NCBI GenBank assembly: GCA_964482395.1
Contig: CAYZXK010000054.1
Coordinates: 1-23,233, forward strand
Direction: 5' to 3'
DNA from: CAYZXK01 sp964482395
Lineage (GTDB): Bacteria; Planctomycetota; Phycisphaerae; UBA1845; Fen-1342
Length of the DNA stretch: 23,233 bases
Made by a program: the position numbers and the translations under genes. This document shows, one piece after another, positions 7,752 to 14,593 of this stretch; position 1 is the stretch's first letter, and the number at the start of each line of letters is the position of its first letter. The notes beneath the pieces are model-generated. The model had not been told where the DNA came from. It saw only the letters and a program-made list of their open reading frames with translations, and made no database searches.

Positions 7752-8200
7752 CCGGTTGGAAGCCCTTAATCCCGCGGCCCGGGGCCCATCGCCCCGGACT
7801 GTCGCTCATCGAGGTCGTAGTCGCGATCGTCATCCTCGGGCTGGCGGTGCCGCCACTGCTGATCTCCATCGCGGCCGGCGTTCAGCAGCAACAGCTCGGC
7901 CTGATCCAGCAGAACCTGGCCAACTTAGCCTCCGAGCGGATGTGGCAGGTGTTCACCGATCACGCCGACCCGACCCGCGGCTACGATGCGATCGTGCCGG
8001 CCGCCTACCCCGACGAATCGGCGCCGCATGGCCTGACCGGCTACACACGTCGGACCGAGATCCGCGAGGTCAACCCCAGTGATTATCTGACGCCGCTGAG
8101 CGGTTCGGGCGTCAAGCGTTTCAGGATCATCGTCAGCGGACCGCAGAACCAGTCGCTGACCGTCGAGTCGTTCGTCACGAACATTCCCGGAGCCGGCTAG
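7748..8200 (+). CDS. Minor type IV prepilin (GspI/MshD/PilV-like)
   Basis: 150 residues. The leader MTGWKPLIPRPGAHRPG ends in the canonical Gly at -1, followed by LSLIE (Glu +5) and the helix VVVAIVILGLAVPPLLISIAAG. This is the only prepilin of the set with the textbook glycine before the cleavage site. The remaining ~110 residues are a small beta-rich head with no recognised subdomain, except that the stretch GVKRFRIIVSGPQNQSLTVESFVTN resembles the end of PilV/GspI heads. The ATG overlaps the preceding stop (ATGA), with GAGGTGA 7 nt upstream. The product is inserted in the inner membrane and processed to a pilus subunit. Confidence 0.88.
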   Translation: MTGWKPLIPRPGAHRPGLSLIEVVVAIVILGLAVPPLLISIAAGVQQQQLGLIQQNLANLASERMWQVFTDHADPTRGYDAIVPAAYPDESAPHGLTGYTRRTEIREVNPSDYLTPLSGSGVKRFRIIVSGPQNQSLTVESFVTNIPGAG

Positions 8201-8227
8201 CGGCGGCGATGTGAACAGGCAACATCA

Positions 8228-8821
8228 GTGAGCGCTTCCCTGACAGAAATGGTCATCGCGATCGCCGTCGCGGGAATCATCTTCGCCTCGGCCATCATTC
8301 CGACCACCCAGATCATGACCGCCTATCAGGAAGCCGAGCTGGACCTGCGGAACATGACCACCCAATGCCTGGCCGCGGTCCGCATCGAACAACTGGTGGG
8401 CAGCATCTGGCGCGATCCCAACGCGCCGCCTGGCGGGCTGCCTCTGCAAGCCGCTGCGGCCGACCGGCTGCAAGTCGGCAGTTGGGAGCTGCGCTGCAAC
8501 CAGGGCAGCATCGAGCAACGGCATTCCGGCGGCACCTGGACGCCGGTCGCCGGCCCGGTGCAATCATTCGGCCTTCAGTACCTGCTGGCCGACGGAAGCT
8601 GGACCGGCACACCCCCCGCCGATCAACTGAGCCGGATCGTGGCGATCCGGTTCGCCTGGGTCGATCCGGCCAGCGGAACGCCCTATGGGGGGCAGGTAGT
8701 GGCCCCCGACCACGCTTTCTCGGCCGGGCTGATCCAACTGTCGCCGCCGATCACCACTATCCCGTATCGACGAGCAGACTATGAACGTGAGATTTCACTC
8801 CCACTGGGGTCTTGGCCATGA
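8228..8821 (+). CDS. Minor type IV prepilin (GspJ/PilW-like) with very short leader
   Basis: 197 residues from GTG 8228, the only start codon before an in-frame stop at 8198-8200. The N terminus MSASLTEMVIAIAVAGIIF contains the prepilin pattern SLTE with Glu at +5 if cleavage follows residue 2, giving Ser at -1 and Ala at +1 instead of Gly and Phe. The leader would be only two residues long. The head (about 150 residues, with GLQYLLADGSW and RIVAIRFAWVD) is the GspJ/PilW style of a larger minor pilin. The ribosome-binding site is poor (AGG 8 nt upstream). The next gene overlaps by 4 bp. Family placement is good; the N-terminal oddity may be real or a sequence error. Confidence 0.78.
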   Translation: MSASLTEMVIAIAVAGIIFASAIIPTTQIMTAYQEAELDLRNMTTQCLAAVRIEQLVGSIWRDPNAPPGGLPLQAAAADRLQVGSWELRCNQGSIEQRHSGGTWTPVAGPVQSFGLQYLLADGSWTGTPPADQLSRIVAIRFAWVDPASGTPYGGQVVAPDHAFSAGLIQLSPPITTIPYRRADYEREISLPLGSWP

Positions 8822-9807
8822 GACATCCGCTTACCAAAGCACGACGCACGGCCGCGGCCCTAGTCTCCGCGGTCGCCATTCTGCTGGTGACCTCCGCCTT
8901 CGCCGCCCTGGTGCTGAGCGTCCACGCTGCCCAGGTCTCCAGCGCTGAGGCGGCCATATCGCGGCTGCGGGCGGAAGCGGCCGCCCTGGCCGCCACCCAC
9001 CTGACGCTGTGGAACCTGACCCAGGATGAGGCCCGGAAAAATGACCTGGCCCGCGTCATCCACCAGGGCGATACCTCGTTCGAGGCCAGCCCGCTTTTCA
9101 AAGTGGATGGCGACCTGGCCGGAGCAACCTTCCACGTCGACCTGTGGCCCGGGCAGAATTGCGTGCGGCTGAAGGTGACGGGCCAGTCCGCCGGCGTCCA
9201 CTTCCAGCGCTGGGCCCAGATGCCTGCGCAACTGAATCCGGGGACCGAACTGCTGGCCGGCGGCAACTTCGAAGATCGCGCCAAAATCTATGACTTGCCC
9301 ATCTGGCTGGGTGTACCCAGCGTCGGCCAATGGCTGGCCGGGTGGGGCATCACCTGCATTGACAACCCCCGACAGTCCTGGGTACTGGGCTGCTGGAACA
9401 TCACCCGCGACGGAAATAACCACTTCGCCGAAGAATTGCAAGCCTCTGCCATCCTGGCTCAGTACGCATCCGGCCGCGGTGTTAAGGGCACGCTACGCCT
9501 GGAGTTCGACTATCTGCGGGCCGACGGCGACCTCTCAGTCAGCGTGCGCGGCGTGAAGACGCTGCCGGGTCTGGCCCTGCTGCTGCCCGGCCTGCCCGGC
9601 TACGACCAATGGGCTGACGCGGGCGTCGTGCTTTACGACAGCGGCAATCTGCCACTCACTGCTTCCTGGAAGCACTTATCGATCGACGTCCCGGCCGGCG
9701 AAGGATACGCCTATTACGTGGTCCAGTTCACCGCCCAAGCTGGGTTCGGGATACCGGCCAGTCCGCGACGAGCGGTAGATAATGTAAGCCTGAAGGGTAG
9801 TCGCTGA
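8818..9807 (+). CDS. GspK/PilX-position membrane protein with jelly-roll (carbohydrate-binding-like) domain
   Basis: 329 residues. The N terminus has an arginine-rich leader (RHPLTKARRTA) and a hydrophobic helix AALVSAVAILLVTSAFAALVL without Glu at +5, as in GspK and PilX-type minor pilins. From about residue 140 the sequence changes to an all-beta domain: it opens with ELLAGGNFED, has a tryptophan-rich middle, a strand KGTLRLEFDYLRADGDLSVSV, and closes with AVDNVSLKGS. An opening NxxFE-type motif with a closing DNVSL is typical of CBM_4_9/galactose-binding-like sandwiches. The canonical T2SSK domain is not apparent. As the last gene of this operon segment it may sit at the pilus tip and bind glycans. 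ATG 8818 overlaps the previous stop; a TTG two codons earlier is the only alternative. The domain call is pattern-based, without a search. Confidence 0.72.
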   Translation: MRHPLTKARRTAAALVSAVAILLVTSAFAALVLSVHAAQVSSAEAAISRLRAEAAALAATHLTLWNLTQDEARKNDLARVIHQGDTSFEASPLFKVDGDLAGATFHVDLWPGQNCVRLKVTGQSAGVHFQRWAQMPAQLNPGTELLAGGNFEDRAKIYDLPIWLGVPSVGQWLAGWGITCIDNPRQSWVLGCWNITRDGNNHFAEELQASAILAQYASGRGVKGTLRLEFDYLRADGDLSVSVRGVKTLPGLALLLPGLPGYDQWADAGVVLYDSGNLPLTASWKHLSIDVPAGEGYAYYVVQFTAQAGFGIPASPRRAVDNVSLKGSR

Positions 9808-9814
9808 GCCGGCG

Positions 9815-9838
9815 CCCCGCCGGCGACAACCGGCGGGG
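9815..9838 (+). terminator. GC-rich hairpin after the minor-pilin operon
   Basis: CCCCGCCGG (9815-9823) and CCGGCGGGG (9830-9838) form a perfect 9-bp stem with loop CGACAA, beginning 8 bp after the stop of the GspK-like gene. There is no T run, so it would be a non-canonical terminator or a 3'-end stabiliser. It lies in a 221-bp gap (9808-10028) that otherwise shows no gene; the gap presumably also contains the promoter of the PilMN operon. Confidence 0.5.
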
Positions 9839-10028
9839 GCAGGCCAGCCGTGAGCCTCCCTTGGGTGAGATTCGCCCTAGCGCGCTTTTCACTCGGACCG
9901 TCCGTTGCAAACACTCGACGCCGCGATCGCCACGCGGATGCCGGGCCTGCGTCTGTTTTATGCGGACGCTCCGGCCGGCACTAACATTTCACATGCATTT
10001 GGACGATGAAGCCTTGGACTAGGGGTGG

Positions 10029-11594
10029 GTGGTCCGGAACCAGGACCGATTCGCGAAAATGATCACGATTGGCGGTCGAAGCGACTGGGTGGCCTTGGTA
10101 TGCGACGCCGGCAGTGTCACGGCCCTGGCCGTGCGCGGTACCGGGGACGCGTCCACCCTGGCCGACCACACCTTTCTCGACTTCGATCTGGTCGAGCTGC
10201 AAAGACGCGGTCGGATTGAGACTTTAGAACAGTGGGTCGCTGAGCACGGGCTGACCGGAGCGGAGGCCCACATATGTTTCGCCGGTTCGGGGACCGTGGT
10301 TCAGAAGCTGCAACTGCCGCCTCTGAGTGCCAGGAACCGGGCCCGGGCAGTACGCACCCGAATCTGCAATTACCTGGCCACCCGCAGTCCGGTAATCGAC
10401 ATCCGGCTGGAGGGCCCGGCCGGCCGACAATCGAGCGTGCAGTTACTGGCTGCCGGAGTGGAGGTCACGCTGAGCCGCGGAGTCCACTCCGCCGCCCGTC
10501 GGGCCGGCTTGCGGGTGGTCCGGATGACCGCTCTGGCCGACGCGATCCCCGCCCCTTCGCCGGATGGCCAAGCCGTACAACTCCTGATTGGCGAGCGCAC
10601 CACCACGATCCAGCTCTTCAACTCGGGGCGGTTGCTTTCCTGCCGGGATGTGCTGCTCGGCCGGCGGGATTTCGTCTCCGCCTATGAGCGGCCGATCCTG
10701 ACTGCCGACGGGCCGGTCACTTTCACGGCCCAGCAGGCCGAAGAGCTGACCCGGGAGGTCGGCATTCCGGTCGGGCGCGAGGATGAAATCCGTCCGGGAG
10801 TCCCCGCCGTCCAGTTGTGGCCGACGCTTACCCCGGTCCTTCAGCGGCTCCGCCGCGAGGTCGAGCAAAGCCTAGCGCACAGCCAGTTACAGAGCACCCA
10901 GCCGGTCGGCATCCGCGTGCTGGGTGCGCCATTTGTGCCGGGCCTGACCGAATTCCTGGCCGATGAGCTACAACTCCGACCCTGCTCGCTTCCTGACGCG
11001 ACCGCGGAAGCCGCGTATCTCAGCGCCTTTTACGGCTGCGGACGCGACCGCCTGGACCTGCGCCCGCCGGAGCAGCGGCTGATCGCTCGGCTGACTCGCC
11101 CAGCGATGACGGCGGGCATATGCGCGTTGCTGGTGATTTTCGCCAACTCGGCCACCCCGCGCGAGGCCGGGGCCAGGGTCAGCCAGTTGCGTCCGCTGGT
11201 CGCCTCCGTGCGATCCCAATTGGAGCAGGCTCGTCGTCAGCGAACGGAAGCACAGGCAATTTGCGATGAACTGACGGCTCGCTGTAACCGGCATGTTCGG
11301 CTCGCTCAGGCGCTGCCGCCCCGGGTTCCGGTGGCTGAGCTGCTGAAAGTGCTGTTCGAGTCGGTGCCGCCGGGCGTGGAGCTGATCGACGTGCAGATCG
11401 ACGGCCAGTCGCGGCCGGCCAAGGTTGGCCTGCGGGCCAGCTATCAGGGGGAGCCGGCCGCCAGCGTGATGGCGGCCCGCTGGGCTCGCGGACTGTCGGA
11501 CTCCGAATGGTTCGCCAACGCCCGGGTGCTGGCGGTCAGCGGCAGCGGCCGGGACTCGGCGGCCCTGGTCGAAATCGAGGCTCAGCACGAATGA
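10029..11594 (+). CDS. Fused PilM-PilN-like pilus inner-membrane protein (GspL-like architecture)
   Basis: 521 residues. Residues 1 to about 340 resemble the PilM/GspL actin-like fold: an opening strand with VALVCDAGSVTALAV, the pattern FAGSGTVVQKLQLPPL, a central LLIGERTTTIQLFNSGRLLSC strand set, and VRVLGAPFVPGL-type sequence near the end. One membrane helix follows at about 358-376 (TRPAMTAGICALLVIFANSA), then a helical region and a small alpha/beta periplasmic domain (VPVAELLKVLFESVPPGVELIDVQI) like PilN. Together these form the alignment complex that links the cytoplasmic ATPase to the periplasm. In most pilus systems PilM and PilN are separate; here they are one chain, as in GspL. GTG 10029 has AGGGG 4 nt upstream, and an in-frame stop lies at 10020. 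ATG 10059 is the alternative start. Confidence 0.82.
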   Translation: MVRNQDRFAKMITIGGRSDWVALVCDAGSVTALAVRGTGDASTLADHTFLDFDLVELQRRGRIETLEQWVAEHGLTGAEAHICFAGSGTVVQKLQLPPLSARNRARAVRTRICNYLATRSPVIDIRLEGPAGRQSSVQLLAAGVEVTLSRGVHSAARRAGLRVVRMTALADAIPAPSPDGQAVQLLIGERTTTIQLFNSGRLLSCRDVLLGRRDFVSAYERPILTADGPVTFTAQQAEELTREVGIPVGREDEIRPGVPAVQLWPTLTPVLQRLRREVEQSLAHSQLQSTQPVGIRVLGAPFVPGLTEFLADELQLRPCSLPDATAEAAYLSAFYGCGRDRLDLRPPEQRLIARLTRPAMTAGICALLVIFANSATPREAGARVSQLRPLVASVRSQLEQARRQRTEAQAICDELTARCNRHVRLAQALPPRVPVAELLKVLFESVPPGVELIDVQIDGQSRPAKVGLRASYQGEPAASVMAARWARGLSDSEWFANARVLAVSGSGRDSAALVEIEAQHE

Positions 11595-12226
11595 GGATCC
11601 AATCCGTGCGTCACTGGCTGACACCTCGTTGCATTCTGGTCGGGCTGCTGCTGGTAGTCGCGCCCGGTGCGGCCCTGGCACACCTGCTGGTCAATTGGCT
11701 GCCCGGCAAGGTGGTCCTTATGCAACTGGACGGTCAGATCGCGCGCGACACCGCCCAGCTTCAGGCCCTCAGCGAAGAAAACGACCGGCTGCTAAGCCAG
11801 GTCGCCAAGCTACGCCAGACCAGCGCGGCTCTGGAGGAGTCGGCGCGGGCGATGTGCCTGCCCGCGCGCGACCGGGATGGCGTTTTCGAGCAGCTTGCCG
11901 GCGCTTTACGAGTGGACGGGGTGGCGATCGAGCAACTGACCCTGGGCGAGCCTGGGCTATATGCGGCGGTCAGTCGATCGGACCTGCTGGCCTGCGAGCT
12001 GGTCACCATCCAGTGCACCGGGCCTTATGCCGGGCTGGCAGCCTGCCTGGACCGACTGAGCAGCCTGGCCCTGCCCCTGCGGGTGACCCAATTGGCCTGG
12101 GGGCACGCCGCTGGCAGCTTGAGCCTCCTGCTGCTGGTCCAGGTGCCGTTTGTCCCTGACCCGAACCTGGCCGCAGTGCTGGCCGATCGCGCCAAACTTG
12201 ACCCGGAACCGGAGCATGAATCCTAG
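11591..12226 (+). CDS. PilO/MshJ-like alignment-complex protein
   Basis: 211 residues. Layout: short basic N terminus, one membrane helix at about 14-34 (ILVGLLLVVAPGAALAHLLV), a coiled coil at about 45-85 (IARDTAQLQALSEENDRLLSQVAKL), then a small alpha/beta periplasmic domain with the PilO pattern of strands (ELVTIQCTGPYAGLAACLDRLSSLALPLRV). PilO pairs with PilN and carries PilP. The ATG overlaps the PilMN stop by 4 bp (ATGA), and the next gene begins 11 bp inside this one. No catalytic residues are expected. The call rests on architecture and gene order more than on strong sequence motifs. Confidence 0.78.
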   Translation: MRIQSVRHWLTPRCILVGLLLVVAPGAALAHLLVNWLPGKVVLMQLDGQIARDTAQLQALSEENDRLLSQVAKLRQTSAALEESARAMCLPARDRDGVFEQLAGALRVDGVAIEQLTLGEPGLYAAVSRSDLLACELVTIQCTGPYAGLAACLDRLSSLALPLRVTQLAWGHAAGSLSLLLLVQVPFVPDPNLAAVLADRAKLDPEPEHES

Positions 12227-12779
12227 CTTTTATCGCAGGCTGATTTTGGGCGCGCTGATAGCCGGAGCGGCCGGCTGGCTGCTTCTGCCGCGCCAGTTCC
12301 GACAAACGCCGTCCGCAGCCCGCGCGGCCGGCCCGGCACCCGCGTGCGAGGGACAGGCCCAGTCCTTCGAGCCGACCCTGGAGCGGCCCGAGCCGCTCCG
12401 CCCGAAGCCGATGGGCGTCGAAACCATCGGCGTCGCAGCGACCGATCCCCGTCCCGGCCGCAACGGCCCGGCCGTCGCGGGCGCAGCCGGGCTCGGCGGC
12501 TCCGACCGGGACTGGCCCCGGGATCCATTTTTCCGCTTCAGCGCGCCCCAACCGGCTGGGTCGGAGAGGGGCGGCGACTCCACGACTGCGGCACCGCCCC
12601 TGTCGCGCTACTGCCTTCGTGCAATTCTCACCGGCAACTCGCCCCGGGCGCTGATCAACCAGCAAATCGTGGCCGTCGGCGACCAGTTGCCGGACGGATC
12701 AACGGTCACCGCCATCGACCAGGACTGTGTCAAGTTATCGGGTCCCCGGGGGCCATGGGAACTCAAGCTGCCGGAGTAA
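12216..12779 (+). CDS. PilP/MshK/GspC-like periplasmic pilus protein
   Basis: 187 residues. An N-terminal signal anchor (LILGALIAGAAGWLLLP, residues 9-25) is followed by about 85 residues of proline/alanine-rich linker. The C-terminal beta domain (about 128-187) has the typical pattern LRAILTGNSPRALINQQIVAVGDQ, then a VTAIDQDCVKLSG strand and WELKLPE. That pattern is the homology-region fold of PilP/GspC/MshK, which connects the inner-membrane alignment complex to the secretin. There is no lipobox, unlike many PilP proteins, so MshK/GspC is the closer comparison. It overlaps the PilO-like gene by 11 bp. It is followed after 28 bp by the major pilin. Confidence 0.78.
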   Translation: MNPSFYRRLILGALIAGAAGWLLLPRQFRQTPSAARAAGPAPACEGQAQSFEPTLERPEPLRPKPMGVETIGVAATDPRPGRNGPAVAGAAGLGGSDRDWPRDPFFRFSAPQPAGSERGGDSTTAAPPLSRYCLRAILTGNSPRALINQQIVAVGDQLPDGSTVTAIDQDCVKLSGPRGPWELKLPE

Positions 12780-12796
12780 CGCAGACTGCTTTTCAG

Positions 12797-12803
12797 AAGG
12801 TGA
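12797..12803 (+). promoter_or_regulatory. Shine-Dalgarno of the major pilin gene
   Basis: AAGGTGA lies 4 nt before ATG 12808. It decides this start over upstream in-frame codons that fall inside the preceding gene. Confidence 0.7.
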
Positions 12804-12807
12804 ACTC

Positions 12808-13206
12808 ATGAACTACAAGCACACGCACCGGGCTTTCACACTCGTCGAACTGATCATGGTGATTGTGATCATCGGGCTCCTGGCCGCGGTGGTCATCCCC
12901 CGCTATGGCGATATCAAGACCGAGGCTCAGGACGCGGCCGAGAAGGCCGCGGTAGCCGCAGTCCGCAGCGGGATCAAGCTGGCTCACATGACCAATTTGG
13001 CCAAGGGCTCGGACACCTGGCCGGCCACACTCGACAGCGCCACTGCCGGTCAAGCCAGCGACAAGAACCCGCTGTTCACCAACGTGATCGAGGACGGCGT
13101 GACCGACTCCAACTGGGAGAAGGTGAACGACACGACCTATAGGTACGCCCCGACCAGCAACCAATACGTCTACGACAAGAGCAAGGGCACCTTCAATAAG
13201 AAGTAG
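12808..13206 (+). CDS. Major type IV prepilin (MshA-like)
   Basis: 132 residues. A basic leader MNYKHTHRA is cleaved before FTLVE, with Ala rather than Gly at -1. The highly conserved pilin helix FTLVELIMVIVIIGLLAAVV follows, then IPRYGDIKTEAQDAAEKAAVAAVRSGIKLAH, a layout close to MSHA pilins. The globular head is small, with about 125 residues in the mature protein, and there are no cysteines, so the disulfide-bonded D-loop of classical type IVa pilins is absent. A strong ribosome-binding site and a 12-bp-stem hairpin 60 bp after the stop fit high expression. It is the last gene of the pilus cluster. It is the best candidate for the main fibre subunit because it has the most canonical helix and its own strong SD. 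Confidence 0.92.
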   Translation: MNYKHTHRAFTLVELIMVIVIIGLLAAVVIPRYGDIKTEAQDAAEKAAVAAVRSGIKLAHMTNLAKGSDTWPATLDSATAGQASDKNPLFTNVIEDGVTDSNWEKVNDTTYRYAPTSNQYVYDKSKGTFNKK

Positions 13207-13265
13207 CTGACCTGCCAGGTAATCACCGGTCGCTGGCTTGCGGCTTGAGTGTCCAAACTCACCCT

Positions 13266-13295
13266 CGGCTCCGGCCCGAACTGGGGCCGGAGCCG
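13266..13295 (+). terminator. Strong hairpin downstream of the major pilin
   Basis: CGGCTCCGGCCC (13266-13277) and GGGCCGGAGCCG (13284-13295) pair perfectly over 12 bp around the loop GAACTG. There is no T tract, so termination may be non-canonical, or the hairpin may protect the 3' end of an abundant pilin mRNA. It lies in the convergent space between the pilin and pyrD. Confidence 0.65.
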
Positions 13296-13359
13296 CGCCG
13301 TCCGCCACCGGGAAACCCCGGGGCCACCCCCTCCAACTGCCGGATCGGCATTATCAGCG

Positions 13360-13483
13360 GTCCGTTGGAAAACTGCTGGAGGGGCTTGAGTCAGCAGCGC
13401 CGGACCTCCGGGTCCGGCGTTTTCGGCTCGCTGTTCCGGTGGCGCTGGACTTGGAGGTCCAGCGCCACAGTTTCTCAACGGAC
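13360..13483. repeat. 124-bp MITE-like composite element with terminal inverted repeats and two REP-like hairpins
   Basis: The ends are GTCCGTTGGAAAACTG (13360-13375) and CAGTTTCTCAACGGAC (13468-13483), inverted repeats matching at 14 of 16 positions. Inside are two perfect hairpins with 6-nt loops: CGCCGGAC/GTCCGGCG (13398-13405 and 13412-13419, loop CTCCGG) and GTGGCGCTGGAC/GTCCAGCGCCAC (13439-13450 and 13457-13468, loop TTGGAG). Read in opposite orientation, both share the core GGAC-NNGGAG-GTCC, so they look like one REP family as an inverted pair. The right end stops 2 bp before the pyrD stop codon. No coding capacity is seen and no clear target duplication. It may also act as a bidirectional terminator. 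Confidence 0.75.
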
Positions 13484-13485
13484 TG

Positions 13486-14448
13486 TCAGGCGTCGCCGGG
13501 CAACCGAAGCTGGCCGGTCAGCGCGGACACGTTGGGTAGTCCGCGGGCCGTCACATACTCGGCCAGCCCCTCGGCGATTCTGATCGGGGTGGCGGGATCC
13601 ACGAACAGCGCCGTGCCCACCGCCACTGCCGAAGCCCCGGCCAGAAAGAACTCGACTGCATCCGCGGTGCTTTGGATGCCGCCCATCCCGATAATCGGGA
13701 CGCCGGCAGCCCGGGCCACCTCTCGATAGACCCGATAAACGTTGAACAGGGCCAGCGGCTTGATGGCCGGCCCGCTCAATCCGCCGGTCACGTTGGCCAG
13801 GACCGGCCTCCAGCTCCGGACGTCGATACTCAGCCCGACATAGGTGTTGATCAGGCTCAGAATCTGGCCCCCCCCGTCGATGGCTCCCCGGGCCAGCTCG
13901 GCAATGTCAGTCACATTGGGTGACAGCTTCACGATAAGGCGAGTTCGTCTGATAACAGCGCGAACCGCACTCACCAGCCGCCGCAGCCGCTCCGGCTCCG
14001 TACCGAAACTCAGTCCGTCGGCCACATTGGGGCAGGAGACGTTCAGTTCCAGCGCGGCCACGCATTCGCACCCGTCGAGCGTCGCCGCCAGCTCGACGTA
14101 CTCCTCGATCCGATGCCCGGCGATATTGACCACGACCGCGGTCGGCATGGCGGCCAGGAACGGAATCTTTTCAGCCACAAACCGTCTGAGCCCGACGTTC
14201 TCCAGCCCGATTGCGTTGAGCACCCCGGCCCGCACTTCGACCAATCGCGGCGGCGGATTGCCCGGGCGCTCCTCCAGCGTGACGCTCTTGGTCGTGAAGC
14301 CGCCCAGCCGACCGTAATCCAACAGGCCTGCGTATTCCGGTCCGTAGCCGCAGGTTCCGGCGGCGGTGAGCACCGGCGTACGCAAAATCAGTCCGGCCAG
14401 GTCCGTCACCAGCCGCGGATCCGGCACCGGATCGGGGTTTGCAGGCAT
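13486..14448 (-). CDS. pyrD: Dihydroorotate dehydrogenase, class 1B catalytic subunit
   Basis: 320 residues; an FMN enzyme of pyrimidine synthesis oxidising dihydroorotate to orotate in the cytoplasm. Visible motifs: TAAGTCGYG near residue 29, the FMN/substrate region FTTKSVTLEERPGNPPPR (51-68), NAIGLENVG (78-86), the catalytic segment LNVSCPNV with Cys139, IVKLSPNVTDI, GLSGPAIKPLAL, IGMGGI and AGASAVAVGTA for FMN phosphate. A cysteine (not serine) base and the ~310-residue length place it in class 1B, which normally pairs with the electron-transfer subunit PyrK; no pyrK is in the window. ATG 14448 is the family-consistent start. The open frame continues upstream without homology. The gene stands alone, convergent with the pilin and divergent from the HEAT protein. 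Confidence 0.94.
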   Translation of the reverse strand: MPANPDPVPDPRLVTDLAGLILRTPVLTAAGTCGYGPEYAGLLDYGRLGGFTTKSVTLEERPGNPPPRLVEVRAGVLNAIGLENVGLRRFVAEKIPFLAAMPTAVVVNIAGHRIEEYVELAATLDGCECVAALELNVSCPNVADGLSFGTEPERLRRLVSAVRAVIRRTRLIVKLSPNVTDIAELARGAIDGGGQILSLINTYVGLSIDVRSWRPVLANVTGGLSGPAIKPLALFNVYRVYREVARAAGVPIIGMGGIQSTADAVEFFLAGASAVAVGTALFVDPATPIRIAEGLAEYVTARGLPNVSALTGQLRLPGDA

Positions 14449-14483
14449 GGGGGCAGCATTGCAGCCCCCCGGGTCCCTGTCAA
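14449..14483 (-). promoter_or_regulatory. pyrD upstream region: TTGACA box and hairpin touching the start codon
   Basis: On the - strand a perfect TTGACA (14483-14478) is followed 17 nt later by a weak -10 candidate, AATGCT (14460-14455). An inverted repeat GGGGGC/GCCCCC (14469-14464 and 14454-14449) ends directly at the ATG. If the box is used, the mRNA would be nearly leaderless; if transcription starts further up, the hairpin would cover the start region. Either reading is tentative. Confidence 0.35.
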
Positions 14484-14593
14484 CGCTGGCGACCGGTCTA
14501 ATAACCTGCCCGCCACTTATGGCCGATGGAAAATGCGGGGTGCCCGGCTGCGGTTTGGCGAGCCTGTGAGCCGATCGCTTATAGGACGTATGG

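Noticed and set aside
13238..13729. + strand open frames across the pilin-pyrD intergenic space
   Set aside because: They run through the hairpins and antisense to pyrD and show no protein-like motifs.
14477..14504. Promoter for the HEAT gene (CTGTCA, 16 nt, TAATAA)
   Set aside because: Only 4/6 and 3/6 matches; not better than chance.
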